Source: Mitsuokella sp. oral taxon 131 str. W9106 (GTDB lineage: Bacteria > Bacillota > Negativicutes > Selenomonadales > Selenomonadaceae). Taken from it: a stretch of DNA of 64,000 bases. Under the pieces are notes generated by a model. It ran no database searches, was not told where the DNA came from, and saw nothing but the letters and a program-made list of their open reading frames with translations. Below are positions 55,464-63,404 of this stretch, in pieces; the stretch's first letter is position 1, and the number at the start of each line of letters is the position of its first letter. The stretch spans positions 243,102 to 307,101 of the forward strand of contig NZ_KI273058.1 of NCBI RefSeq assembly GCF_000469545.1, in the 5' to 3' direction. Position numbers and translations under genes: made by a program.

Positions 55464-55519
55464 CGTACGCGTTCCTCCTATTCCATTGTTCGTCTGTTCG
55501 TCTGTTCGTCGAAATTTTC

Positions 55520-56161
55520 TTATCCTTTTATGATGGCAATGCCATGACTGGTTCCGATGCGGGTTGCGCCGGCAGCGATCATCGACTCTGCTTCGGCTCT
55601 GCTTGCGATGCCGCCCGCTGCCTTGACGCCCATGTCGCTGCCGACCGTCTCGCGCATGAGTTTCACGTCCGCTGCTTTGGCGCCCCATTTGGAGAAGCCC
55701 GTCGAAGTCTTGACGAATCTTGCTCCGGCCTTCTTGGAAAGTTCGCATGCTTTGACCTTTTCCGCATCGGTCAGCAGGCATGCTTCGATGATGACTTTCG
55801 TGACTCTCCCATCGGCAGCCGCTACGACAGAACGGATGTCGTTTTCGACATAATCATATTCTCCATCCTTGAGGAATCCGATTGGGATGACCATGTCCAC
55901 TTCATCCGCGCCGTCTGCAATGGCTTGCTTCGTTTCAAAGACTTTGACGGAAGTCGGTGTCGCACCGGCGGGAAAGCCGATGACCGTGACGACGCGGATG
56001 TCCGTACCTGCGAGAACCGCATGTGCGTGTTTGACCCAAATCGGGCTGACACATACGGAAGCAAAGTGATATTCCTTGGCTTCGGCAAGGAGCCTGTCGA
56101 TGGCGGTCTTCTGTGCATCAGGTTTCAAAAGCGTGTGATCAATGTACTTGGCAAGTTCCAT
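55520..56161 (-). CDS. deoC: Deoxyribose-phosphate aldolase
   Basis: A 213-residue class I aldolase of the bacterial short type. It splits 2-deoxyribose-5-phosphate into glyceraldehyde-3-phosphate and acetaldehyde. VKTSTGFS carries the Schiff-base Lys, and GVKAAGGI the second active-site Lys. It is first in the minus-strand cluster and has AAAGGACGATG at the start. A paired GAACAAAT site lies 60-90 bases upstream. Confidence 0.95.
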   Translation of the reverse strand: MELAKYIDHTLLKPDAQKTAIDRLLAEAKEYHFASVCVSPIWVKHAHAVLAGTDIRVVTVIGFPAGATPTSVKVFETKQAIADGADEVDMVIPIGFLKDGEYDYVENDIRSVVAAADGRVTKVIIEACLLTDAEKVKACELSKKAGARFVKTSTGFSKWGAKAADVKLMRETVGSDMGVKAAGGIASRAEAESMIAAGATRIGTSHGIAIIKG

Positions 56162-56202
56162 TTTTCATCGTCCTTTCAATCGGTTCGTATTTTTTCGACG
56201 CA

Positions 56203-56251
56203 ATTATAATAACATGAAATGGAACAAATGTAAATAAAAAAATGAACAAAT
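56203..56251 (-). promoter_or_regulatory. deoC promoter region with paired operator candidate
   Basis: On the plus strand GAACAAAT occurs at 56222-56229 and again at 56244-56251, 22 bases (two helical turns) apart. On the minus strand TATAAT (56208-56203) is the likely -10. This fits binding of a dimeric or tetrameric regulator, most likely the SorC/DeoR protein at 50973. Confidence 0.55.
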
Positions 56252-56325
56252 TTACTATATGCCTTGCTCTTCATAAAGCCGCTGGGAGGGCGGCTGCGAA
56301 GAACAGAGAGAAAAATCAACTGAAA

Positions 56326-57993
56326 TCAACGGAATGAAGGAATGATTTCCAAATGGATTTCAAATGTCCTCGGCCACGGAAAGCTCGTATCGAGCGCCGC
56401 ATCGTGAAGGCGCAGCAGTTCCCCTGCGGATTTTCCTCTCCTGACGGGAAACGGAGCGGCGAAGGCGGGCACTTTTTTGTAATGGGCGAGATCCTTTCGC
56501 ATCGCATGTTGGAGCATGGCGTTTGCAAAACGGTAATTTTTCGTGAGATCGAGGTCCGCCGTGTTTTCATAGCCGACCTTTTTTAGCGTGCGATTGATGG
56601 CGTCAATCGTGTTTTTGAGGTAGAAGTAGTCTTCGAAGATACGGTTGTCGAGGAAGCGTGCATTTTCTGCTGCGCGCGCACGGGCTTCTTTATCCGATGC
56701 GGGAGGGCTTGCGAGATAGATAGAGCCTTCTGCGAGCGCTGTGCCAAGCGCGTTGCTTGTCGTATTCCAGCCTGCGTAGGCAGCGAGCGTGTGGAGCGGG
56801 AAGCTGCGCGCGAGGAGCTGCGGCAGGACGGTTTCCTCTGCCGTGAAGTGGCGGCTGAGGTCGACGAGTGCAATGGGGGTTTCGGGAGCTGCCTTTGCGA
56901 TGTAGTCGGCGAGCGCCGCACGGCTTCCGAGCGTGTCGCGTTCGCTGTCGTTCGTCGAGACGGCTAGAATAAGATCTGCATCTTTCGGCGCATCGGCAAG
57001 CGTGCCACCGATGAGGCGGATTTTTTCCGCAGCACATTCGCCCGTGCTGACCGCCATGTAGGGCATGGTGTTTTTCGCCGTGCTCGGATCGTTGCAGCGG
57101 AGGAAAACGCGCGGGTGAAAGCCGGTTTGCTCGTTTTTCCATGCGGCGAGAAGGGTCAGCGCAATCTCATCTGCGCCATGCGTCAGAAAAACCTGCTTTT
57201 CGGTCAGCCCATGCGCCTTGATGTAGTCGGCGAGCGCATTTTTTTCGATGTTCGGGATGCCGTACGATTCGCCGTCGTCCTGCCCGAGCACGAGTCGCGT
57301 GAGGACGCCCTCTTCAGCAAGATCGATAAGCTGCTCGCTCATCGCTTCGTTTTCTGAGAAATGCGCGAGGTAGCGCGCGAGGCTGCCGGGCGGGATCGCT
57401 TTTTTTCGGCACGCAAGCTCCGCTTCGTCGATGGGAAGCCCCGCCGCTTTCTTCCCCACAAGGCGCGAGTAGGCGATGAGGTCGCGGCGTTCCTCGTAGC
57501 CGTCGATGGTGTCCTGTGGCATGAGGCGAGGCAGGATCGAAAAGGCGTAGATGGGCGTCGCGGGATGCGCCGCGCGGAGCGCGCAGAGAAAGGCGGCAAG
57601 CTCCTCGATGTCTTCCTTTTTCGCCTCGCGTTCCCGGGCGGCGAGCAGGCCGCCGTACAAGAGCTGATCGATCGACACGATGATGGCGTCGGCACTGCCC
57701 GCCTGCTCCATGAGCCATGCGCGCATCCTGCCCGTATCGCCCGGCTGCGAGTAGTAGTCTTGGATGGCGGAGGGCGGCGTCATGACGTCCGTGCCGCCGA
57801 TCCTTCCCGCGTCGATGACGAACTGGCGGCAGGGCGGGCGCCCGTCGAGCGGCACGAGCAGGAGCCGGCTTTCGAGCGGGCGGCCTGCTGCGGCGGATCC
57901 TTTCGGTGCAGACGGCACGGACGGAAGGAGAAAAGCCGCGCAGAGCGCAATGAGGAGCAGGGCGCGGAACCCGCTTGAAATGGCAGTATGCAT
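56326..57993 (-). CDS. Exported DUF4127-family protein
   Basis: A 555-residue protein of the DUF4127 family, recognised by LLLVPLDGRPPCRQFVIDAG near the N-terminus and by DAIIVSIDQLLYGGLLAARE. A signal peptide (LLLIALCAAFLLPSVPSAP) precedes it, so it is exported. The function of the family is unknown. ATG 57993 is chosen because AGGAGG is ten bases upstream; the longer open frame lacks such a site. It stands alone between convergent and divergent neighbours. Confidence 0.82.
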   Translation of the reverse strand: MHTAISSGFRALLLIALCAAFLLPSVPSAPKGSAAAGRPLESRLLLVPLDGRPPCRQFVIDAGRIGGTDVMTPPSAIQDYYSQPGDTGRMRAWLMEQAGSADAIIVSIDQLLYGGLLAAREREAKKEDIEELAAFLCALRAAHPATPIYAFSILPRLMPQDTIDGYEERRDLIAYSRLVGKKAAGLPIDEAELACRKKAIPPGSLARYLAHFSENEAMSEQLIDLAEEGVLTRLVLGQDDGESYGIPNIEKNALADYIKAHGLTEKQVFLTHGADEIALTLLAAWKNEQTGFHPRVFLRCNDPSTAKNTMPYMAVSTGECAAEKIRLIGGTLADAPKDADLILAVSTNDSERDTLGSRAALADYIAKAAPETPIALVDLSRHFTAEETVLPQLLARSFPLHTLAAYAGWNTTSNALGTALAEGSIYLASPPASDKEARARAAENARFLDNRIFEDYFYLKNTIDAINRTLKKVGYENTADLDLTKNYRFANAMLQHAMRKDLAHYKKVPAFAAPFPVRRGKSAGELLRLHDAALDTSFPWPRTFEIHLEIIPSFR

Positions 57994-58198
57994 AGAGGTT
58001 CCTCCTAGGCTGCGGACACGGCCGGGCGGGCACGTGCCCCGTATCATTTCCTTTTCGGTTGGGATGCCGATGCAATAAATGATGCAATAAATAAATGGGG
58101 GGAGTCGACGGTTTTCGTTATTATAGCATAGCCTAGTTCACGAATGGCAGAAAATATGATAAAATAAGTCTGTTTCATCATGAAGACGGGAGGCTTTC

Positions 58199-58768
58199 AT
58201 GCGAATCATCGCGGGTACGGCACGAGGCACACGCCTTCGGGCCCCAAAGGGCTGGGACACGCGCCCTACGGCGGATCGCGTCAAGGAGTCGCTCTTTGAT
58301 ATCCTCGGCGCACGCGTGCAAAATGCATGCGTGCTTGACCTCTTTGCGGGGACGGGCGCGCTTGGGTTGGAGGCGCTTTCGCGCGGGGCAGCGCACGCCG
58401 TCCTCGTCGACAAGGCGACGCCTGCCGTCCTGCGGGAAAATGCAGCGCATACACGCCTCGCAGAGCGGACGGAAATTCGTGCAGGCGATGCCTTTTCTGA
58501 ACTCGCGCGCTTTTCACGCGAAGAGAGGGTGTTTGATTTCATCTTCTGCGATCCGCCTTATCGTCTAGGCCTTTGGGCGCGTGCCATCGCGTCGATCGAT
58601 GCGGGCGCGCTCCTCGCGAAGGACGGCGTTGTCGTCTGTGAGCATGAGGCGGATGAAAACGAGCTTCCGGCGCTTTCCTCGCTTGCCTGCATCGATCGGC
58701 GCAGTTACGGCAGGACGACGCAGCTCAGTTTTTGGAAGCGATGCGGGAAAGAAGGCGGCGTATCATGA
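58199..58768 (+). CDS. rsmD: 16S rRNA (guanine-966-N2) methyltransferase RsmD
   Basis: A 189-residue SAM methyltransferase. RIIAGTARGTRLRAPKG at the N-terminus, DLFAGTGALGLEALSRGA (SAM site) and FIFCDPPYR (catalytic DPPY) are diagnostic. It methylates G966 of 16S rRNA. Its stop overlaps the coaD start by four bases, the usual bacterial pairing. Confidence 0.95.
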   Translation: MRIIAGTARGTRLRAPKGWDTRPTADRVKESLFDILGARVQNACVLDLFAGTGALGLEALSRGAAHAVLVDKATPAVLRENAAHTRLAERTEIRAGDAFSELARFSREERVFDFIFCDPPYRLGLWARAIASIDAGALLAKDGVVVCEHEADENELPALSSLACIDRRSYGRTTQLSFWKRCGKEGGVS

Positions 58769-59256
58769 GGAGAGCGGTTTGCTCCGGGAGCTTCGATCCC
58801 GTGACGAATGGGCATATCGATATTTTCGAGCGTGCGGCGCATCTTGCCGATGAGCTTCTTGTCTGCGTGTTTGAAAACGTTGCCAAGAAGCCTTTTTTCC
58901 CCGTCGATGATCGATGCGATTTGATTCGGAAGGCAACGCGCCACATTCCCAATGTCCGCGTCGATTCGTTTTCGGGACTTATTACGGAGTACATGAAAAA
59001 AGCTGGCGCGCAGATCATCGTCCGCGGCGTGCGGTCGGTGAAGGATTTGGAGTACGAACAGAACGAGGCGTATATGATTCGCCATTTGGAGCCGGAGATC
59101 GACACGGTATTCCTGCTGACGCGCCCGTCGTACTCCTTTGTCAGCTCGTCTGGCATCCGTGAGCTCGCCGCATTCGGCGGATCGGTCCACGGGCTCGTGC
59201 CGGATTGTGTGGAGCGGGCAATTCAAGAGAGAAGACAGAGCAGGAAAGGATGTTAA
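58765..59256 (+). CDS. coaD: Phosphopantetheine adenylyltransferase
   Basis: A 163-residue CoaD, which transfers AMP to 4'-phosphopantetheine in CoA synthesis. AVCSGSFDPVTNGHIDIFER carries the T/HxGH-type nucleotide motif (NGHI) and RGVRSVKDLEYEQ and SSSGIREL follow as expected. ATG 58765 overlaps the rsmD stop; an in-frame start at 58732 lies inside rsmD and lacks a site. Confidence 0.96.
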   Translation: MRRAVCSGSFDPVTNGHIDIFERAAHLADELLVCVFENVAKKPFFPVDDRCDLIRKATRHIPNVRVDSFSGLITEYMKKAGAQIIVRGVRSVKDLEYEQNEAYMIRHLEPEIDTVFLLTRPSYSFVSSSGIRELAAFGGSVHGLVPDCVERAIQERRQSRKGC

Positions 59257-59259
59257 AGT

Positions 59260-59838
59260 ATGGCAGCACGCGAAACGTTGGAGAAAATTGAGGCCATGGT
59301 GGCAGAAGCTCGTACCTTGCCATTTACGGATCGAATCCTCATTAACGATAATGATCTCGTCCATTACGTCGAGGAACTTCGCATGGAGCTTCCGAAGGAA
59401 GTAAAGCGCGCCGAGGAGATCGTAAGGCACGAGAAAGAGATCGTGGAAGACGCGCAGAAGGAAGCCGACCGCATCATCAACGATGCGAAGGAGTACGCGA
59501 CGCGCATGACGGAGGAGAATGAGATCGTCGTGCAGGCGAAGGAAAAGGCACGCGCCATCCTTCAGCAGGCACAGCAGCAGGAAAAAGAGATCATGGAACG
59601 GACGCAGGCGAATGCGACGCAGCTCCAGAACGACGCCGATACGTACGCAAAGCAGGTGTTCGATCAGCTCATTGCGCACGTGAATGGGACATTCCAAGGC
59701 GTACGCCAGGCAGAGACCGGCCTGCAGCAGGCACTTGCGGTACTCCAGCAGGCAAAGGAACAGATGAACGGACAAAGCCACAGCGTTTCGCAGCCGATGC
59801 CCGTTTCGTCGCAGGCACAGTCTCCTGCGGCAAAGTGA
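59260..59838 (+). CDS. Coiled-coil protein of unknown function
   Basis: A 192-residue protein, mostly one long charged helix from about residue 40 to 160 (EEIVRHEKEIVEDAQKEADR, then QQAQQQEKEIMERTQANATQ), with a Gln/Ser-rich tail. It resembles the b-type stalk and DivIVA-like coiled coils found after coaD in several Firmicutes. No membrane segment is seen. It starts four bases after coaD. Confidence 0.75.
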   Translation: MAARETLEKIEAMVAEARTLPFTDRILINDNDLVHYVEELRMELPKEVKRAEEIVRHEKEIVEDAQKEADRIINDAKEYATRMTEENEIVVQAKEKARAILQQAQQQEKEIMERTQANATQLQNDADTYAKQVFDQLIAHVNGTFQGVRQAETGLQQALAVLQQAKEQMNGQSHSVSQPMPVSSQAQSPAAK

Positions 59839-59895
59839 CGGGCGTCCTGCCGGATCAGGCAGTGGCCAAGCTACGCGAGCGGAAGGGAGGGCGTT

Positions 59896-60669
59896 ATGAC
59901 AGAGCGGGAGACAGCGGAGCTGCTGCGTGCCTACAAGGCGGGCGCGATTGAAGAGGAAGATGCCGTAAAGCGGCTTCAGCAACGTGCGTTTGAAGAGATG
60001 GGCTTTGCGGAGGTCGATCATTCCCGCGAGGCACGTCAAGGCTTTCCTGAAGTCATCTATGCGGCGGGCAAGACGAAAGAGCAGGTGCTTGCGATCATGG
60101 GCCGCCTCGCGCAGACGAGCAAAAAAAGCATCCTGGCGACGCGCGCGAGCGCGGAGCAGTACGCGTTCGTTCGTGCCGCCTTGCCGGAGGTTCGCTATGA
60201 TGCGGTTTCGCGGATGCTCTACATCGAGCGCGAACGCGAGGGGAAGACACGTGCGCATCGCATTTTGATCCTCTCGGCGGGTACGAGCGATATTCCCGTC
60301 GCGGAGGAAGCACGTCTCACGGCATACCTCATGGGCAACGAGGTCATCACGCATTACGATTGCGGCGTGGCAGGCATCCATCGCCTTTTCGCGCACATGG
60401 AGGACATTCGGACGGCACGTGCCATCATCGTTGTGGCGGGCATGGAGGGGGCACTTGCAAGCGTTGTCGGCGGGCTCGCGGACTGCCCCGTCATCGCGGT
60501 ACCGACGAGCGTCGGCTACGGGGCTTCGTTCCACGGGATTTCCGCACTGCTCGCGATGCTCTCGAGCTGCGCGGCGGGGATCGCTGTCGTCAACATCGAC
60601 AACGGCTTCGGCGCAGGTGTGCTCGCGAGCCGGATCAACCAGCAGGGCAATGAGGGGAATAGCGTATGA
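59896..60669 (+). CDS. larB: Pyridinium-3,5-biscarboxylic acid mononucleotide synthase LarB
   Basis: A 257-residue LarB. It carboxylates and hydrolyses nicotinic acid adenine dinucleotide, the first step to the nickel-pincer cofactor of lactate racemase. RILILSAGTSDIPVAEEA and YDCGVAGIHRL, then VVAGMEGALASVVGGL, show its AIR-carboxylase-like fold. ATG 59896 follows GGGAGGG. It overlaps larC by four bases. Confidence 0.93.
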   Translation: MTERETAELLRAYKAGAIEEEDAVKRLQQRAFEEMGFAEVDHSREARQGFPEVIYAAGKTKEQVLAIMGRLAQTSKKSILATRASAEQYAFVRAALPEVRYDAVSRMLYIEREREGKTRAHRILILSAGTSDIPVAEEARLTAYLMGNEVITHYDCGVAGIHRLFAHMEDIRTARAIIVVAGMEGALASVVGGLADCPVIAVPTSVGYGASFHGISALLAMLSSCAAGIAVVNIDNGFGAGVLASRINQQGNEGNSV

Positions 60670-61850
60670 AAGCCATCTATTTGGACTGTTTTTCCGGCGT
60701 CAGCGGCAATATGCTGCTGGGCGCATTCTTGCAGGCAGGCGTCCCGGAGAGCTACCTGCGCGACGAGCTCCATAAGCTTCCGATGGCAGGGGAGTATGTC
60801 CTGCACGTCGATACGGTGCAAAAGGCGGGCATCCACGCCTGCTATGCCGATGTCAGGCTCTCCGCAGGCGGGCATGGGCACGCGCATCGCACGATGCGGT
60901 CGATTCGCACACGGATAGAGGATTCGACGCTGTCGGAGGCGGTCAAGCAGAAATCGATTGCCGTATTCGAGCACCTCGCGAAGGCAGAAGGCAAGGTGCA
61001 TGGAACGCGCGCGGACGAGGTTGCCTTCCATGAGATCGGCGCGGTCGATTCGCTTGTGGATATCGTCGGTGCGGCGATTTGCCTCGACTACCTCGACATC
61101 GAGCGCATCTTCGTCTCGAAGATCAATACGGGCTCCGGGTTTGTCCCATGCGGGCACGGCACGATGCCCGTGCCCGCGCCTGCAACGGCAGAGCTGCTGA
61201 TCGGGTGGGAGACATACCAAAAGGGCGATCACGAGCTCACGACGCCGACGGGAGCAGCCATTCTCCGCACGCTTGCCGAGCAGGAGGAGAGCCTTCCGAA
61301 GGGTTTTCTGACGGAGCGCATCGCGTACGGCGCAGGAACATGGGATCTCGATGTGCCCAATGTCGTACGCCTCTTCCTCGGCACATACAAGGGGGAGCGG
61401 AAGCGTGCGTTCTGCGTCCTTGAGACGAATATCGACGATATGAATCCGCAGATCTATGGCTATCTTTACGAGCGCCTGCTCGAAGCGGGGGCACAGGACG
61501 TCTGGACGACTTCTATATATATGAAGAAAAGCCGTCCCGCCGTGAAGCTTTCCGTCCTTTGCGACGACGCGCACAGGGACACGTGCGTGGGGATCGTCTT
61601 TTCCGAGACGACGACGGCAGGCATTCGCGTCCTGCCGCTCGAAGCGCGTCTTGAAGCATCGCGCCGCATGGCGGTCGCCGAGACGCGCTACGGGGCAGTG
61701 AGCTGCAAAGTCTGTGCGTGGGACGGGCACATCTCGAACGTTTCCGTGGAGTATGAGGACTGCCGCCGTCTCGCGGAGGAGAACGGCGTACCGCTCAAGA
61801 TCGTACAACGCGAGGCCATGAAGGAGATATGCACGCGTCTCGGCGAGTGA
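60666..61850 (+). CDS. larC: Nickel insertion protein LarC
   Basis: A single-frame LarC of 394 residues. In L. plantarum it is made by a programmed frameshift; here none is needed. DCFSGVSGNMLLGAFLQAGV opens it; the His-rich GGHGHAHRTM is likely metal handling; FHEIGAVDSLVDIVGAA, then NIDDMNPQIYGYLYERLLEA, are family motifs. It inserts nickel into the pincer cofactor. LarE and LarA are not in this window. Its ATG overlaps the larB stop. Confidence 0.93.
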   Translation: MKAIYLDCFSGVSGNMLLGAFLQAGVPESYLRDELHKLPMAGEYVLHVDTVQKAGIHACYADVRLSAGGHGHAHRTMRSIRTRIEDSTLSEAVKQKSIAVFEHLAKAEGKVHGTRADEVAFHEIGAVDSLVDIVGAAICLDYLDIERIFVSKINTGSGFVPCGHGTMPVPAPATAELLIGWETYQKGDHELTTPTGAAILRTLAEQEESLPKGFLTERIAYGAGTWDLDVPNVVRLFLGTYKGERKRAFCVLETNIDDMNPQIYGYLYERLLEAGAQDVWTTSIYMKKSRPAVKLSVLCDDAHRDTCVGIVFSETTTAGIRVLPLEARLEASRRMAVAETRYGAVSCKVCAWDGHISNVSVEYEDCRRLAEENGVPLKIVQREAMKEICTRLGE

Positions 61851-61866
61851 TGGGAAGCGCCATTCC

Positions 61867-61895
61867 TTGACAAGGCAGACGTGCGCCGCTATAAT
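61867..61895 (+). promoter_or_regulatory. Consensus sigma-70 promoter before yceD
   Basis: TTGACA (61867-61872) and TATAAT (61890-61895) are exactly 17 bases apart. Transcription would start near 61902, only about 12 bases before the chosen start of the next gene. Confidence 0.88.
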
Positions 61896-61913
61896 GAAGC
61901 GAGGTTGATGTTG

Positions 61914-62432
61914 ATGCAAGTAAATATTGCTGATTTGGCAGCCAATGCGGGAAAGAAAGCTCCATTTTCGTTCGAGCGCGATGCAGCATCCCTTGACATC
62001 GGCGCAGCGGATTACCGCATCGAAGGGACGGTTGCCGTTTTGGGAACCGTATCCTATACCGGAAGGCACTATCGTGCGGAAGGCATCATTCGCTGCACGA
62101 AGTCATTTGACTGCGATCGCTGCCTGAAGCCTTGCATGGAGGCGCAGGAACATCCCTTTTCGGAGGATTTTCAGCGTACAGATGACGGAGCGGTGGGAGA
62201 TGCGGATGAGGACGCGAACGGTTTCACGGGCGACGCGATCGATCTTTCCAGCCTTGTCCGCGATACGATCCTCGCCGCGCAGCCACTCAGCAAGCTCTGC
62301 AAGCCGGACTGCAAGGGGCTTTGCGCCGTCTGCGGCGCCGACCTCAACGAGGGCGACTGCGGCTGTGACCGAAGTGTTTTGGATCCGCGTCTCGCCGCGC
62401 TTCGCGATCTATGGCAGCAGAGAGACGAGTGA
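61914..62432 (+). CDS. YceD family (DUF177) protein
   Basis: A 172-residue protein. RCLKPCME and CKGLCAVCGADLNEGDCGCD carry the conserved Cys of the YceD family. YceD proteins are encoded just before rpmF, as here, and have been linked to 23S rRNA or L32 handling. The frame extends back to 61881 but that region holds the -10 box, so ATG 61914, behind GAGG at 61901-61904, is the likely start (61908 is an alternative). The mRNA would be almost leaderless. Confidence 0.9.
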   Translation: MQVNIADLAANAGKKAPFSFERDAASLDIGAADYRIEGTVAVLGTVSYTGRHYRAEGIIRCTKSFDCDRCLKPCMEAQEHPFSEDFQRTDDGAVGDADEDANGFTGDAIDLSSLVRDTILAAQPLSKLCKPDCKGLCAVCGADLNEGDCGCDRSVLDPRLAALRDLWQQRDE

Positions 62433-62453
62433 TGAGACGAGGAGGTGTAGCAA

Positions 62454-62633
62454 ATGGCAGTACCAAAGCGCAAGACGTCCAAGGCGCGCCGCGACCGGCG
62501 CCGCGCGAATTGGAAGCTGACGGCGCCGGGATTCGTTTCGTGCCCGCAGTGCCACGAGCCGAAAATGCCGCATCATGTTTGTCCAGAGTGCGGTTACTAT
62601 GACGGCAGGGAGGTCGTCACGGCAGAGGAATAA
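62454..62633 (+). CDS. rpmF: 50S ribosomal protein L32
   Basis: A 59-residue L32 of the zinc type: CPQCHEP and CPECGYY supply four Cys. [20 protein letters not shown] is diagnostic. ATG 62454 follows AGGAGGTG. It forms a pair with the YceD gene 21 bases upstream and is followed by a terminator. Confidence 0.96.
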   Translation: MAVPKRKTSKARRDRRRANWKLTAPGFVSCPQCHEPKMPHHVCPECGYYDGREVVTAEE

Positions 62634-62643
62634 AGGAGACTTG

Positions 62644-62668
62644 AGCAGGATGTACGTCCTGCTTTTTT
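62644..62668 (+). terminator. Terminator after rpmF
   Basis: AGCAGGA-TGTACG-TCCTGCT followed by TTTTTT. Confidence 0.88.
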
Positions 62669-62701
62669 CGTAAGTGGTATTGATTGATTCGTATTTCGTG
62701 C

Positions 62702-62730
62702 TTGCTTTTTTACGGAAAAGCACATATAAT
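62702..62730 (+). promoter_or_regulatory. Promoter of the fapR-plsX operon
   Basis: TTGCTT (62702-62707) and TATAAT (62725-62730) lie 17 bases apart. Confidence 0.65.
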
Positions 62731-62756
62731 GAGGCACTATACGAGATCATAAAAAC

Positions 62757-62766
62757 AGGTACTAAT
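62757..62766 (+). promoter_or_regulatory. Possible FapR half-site
   Basis: AGGTACTAAT matches one half of the FapR palindrome (TTAGTACC-N-GGTACTAA in Bacillus). The other half is poor here. It lies downstream of the -10 box, in the fapR leader, where FapR would block its own operon. A run of nine G follows at 62785-62793. Confidence 0.45.
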
Positions 62767-62797
62767 TTTGGAGGCCTGCCGCGAGGGGGGGGGTCGC

Positions 62798-63358
62798 ATG
62801 GCGCGCACAAGGAAGAAGGAACGTCACGGACAGCTCTTGGCGCAGCTTCGGGAGAAACCGTTCCTGACGGACGAAGAGCTCGCGCGGAACCTGTCGGTCA
62901 GCATCCAGACGATACGTCTCGACCGCCTTGAGCTCGGCATCCCGGAGCTTCGCGGACGCATCCGGCGCATGGCGGAAAAGGCGCAGGACAAGGTCAAGTC
63001 GATCGGGCGCGAAGAGGTCATCGGCGAGATCCTCGATCTCGACCTCGGGCACTTCGGCATATCGCTTCTGCGCATCACGGAGGACATGGTCTTCGCGAAG
63101 ACGCAGATCGCAAAGGGAACGTACATGTTCTCGCAGGCGAGCTCGCTCGCGCTCGCCGTCATCGATGCGCCGATGGCGGTGACGGGCGTTGCGAATGTCA
63201 AGTACGAGGTGCCTGTTCGCATTGGGGAAAAGCTCGTCGCGCGGGCGGAGATCATCCGCGTGCGCGGCAATAAGCACTTCGTTTGGGTCAAGACGCGAAA
63301 TGATACGCAGGAAGTCTTCCGTGCGAAGTTCATCATGGCTTCGTGGGGCGCGCGTTGA
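62798..63358 (+). CDS. fapR: Fatty acid biosynthesis regulator FapR
   Basis: A 186-residue repressor of lipid synthesis genes. The N-terminal helix-turn-helix is LTDEELARNLSVSIQTIRLD, a linker helix follows (GIPELRGRIRRMAEKAQDKV), and the C-terminal hot-dog domain binds malonyl-CoA (VIDAPMAVTGVANVKYEVPV). ATG 62798 is used; the open frame from 62768 lacks support. The site upstream is unusual: a G9 run lies at 62785-62793, where the ribosome-binding site should be. It precedes plsX as in Bacillus. Confidence 0.92.
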   Translation: MARTRKKERHGQLLAQLREKPFLTDEELARNLSVSIQTIRLDRLELGIPELRGRIRRMAEKAQDKVKSIGREEVIGEILDLDLGHFGISLLRITEDMVFAKTQIAKGTYMFSQASSLALAVIDAPMAVTGVANVKYEVPVRIGEKLVARAEIIRVRGNKHFVWVKTRNDTQEVFRAKFIMASWGAR

Positions 63359-63404
63359 GACGCGGTGTTTCCGCTTGGGTGGATAATATGAGGAGGCTTG
63401 GTTC

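Noticed and set aside
55464-55781. N-terminal extension of the deoxyribose permease
   Set aside because: The extension overlaps deoC out of frame; MKWIQYDNGY begins a typical FucP N-terminus.
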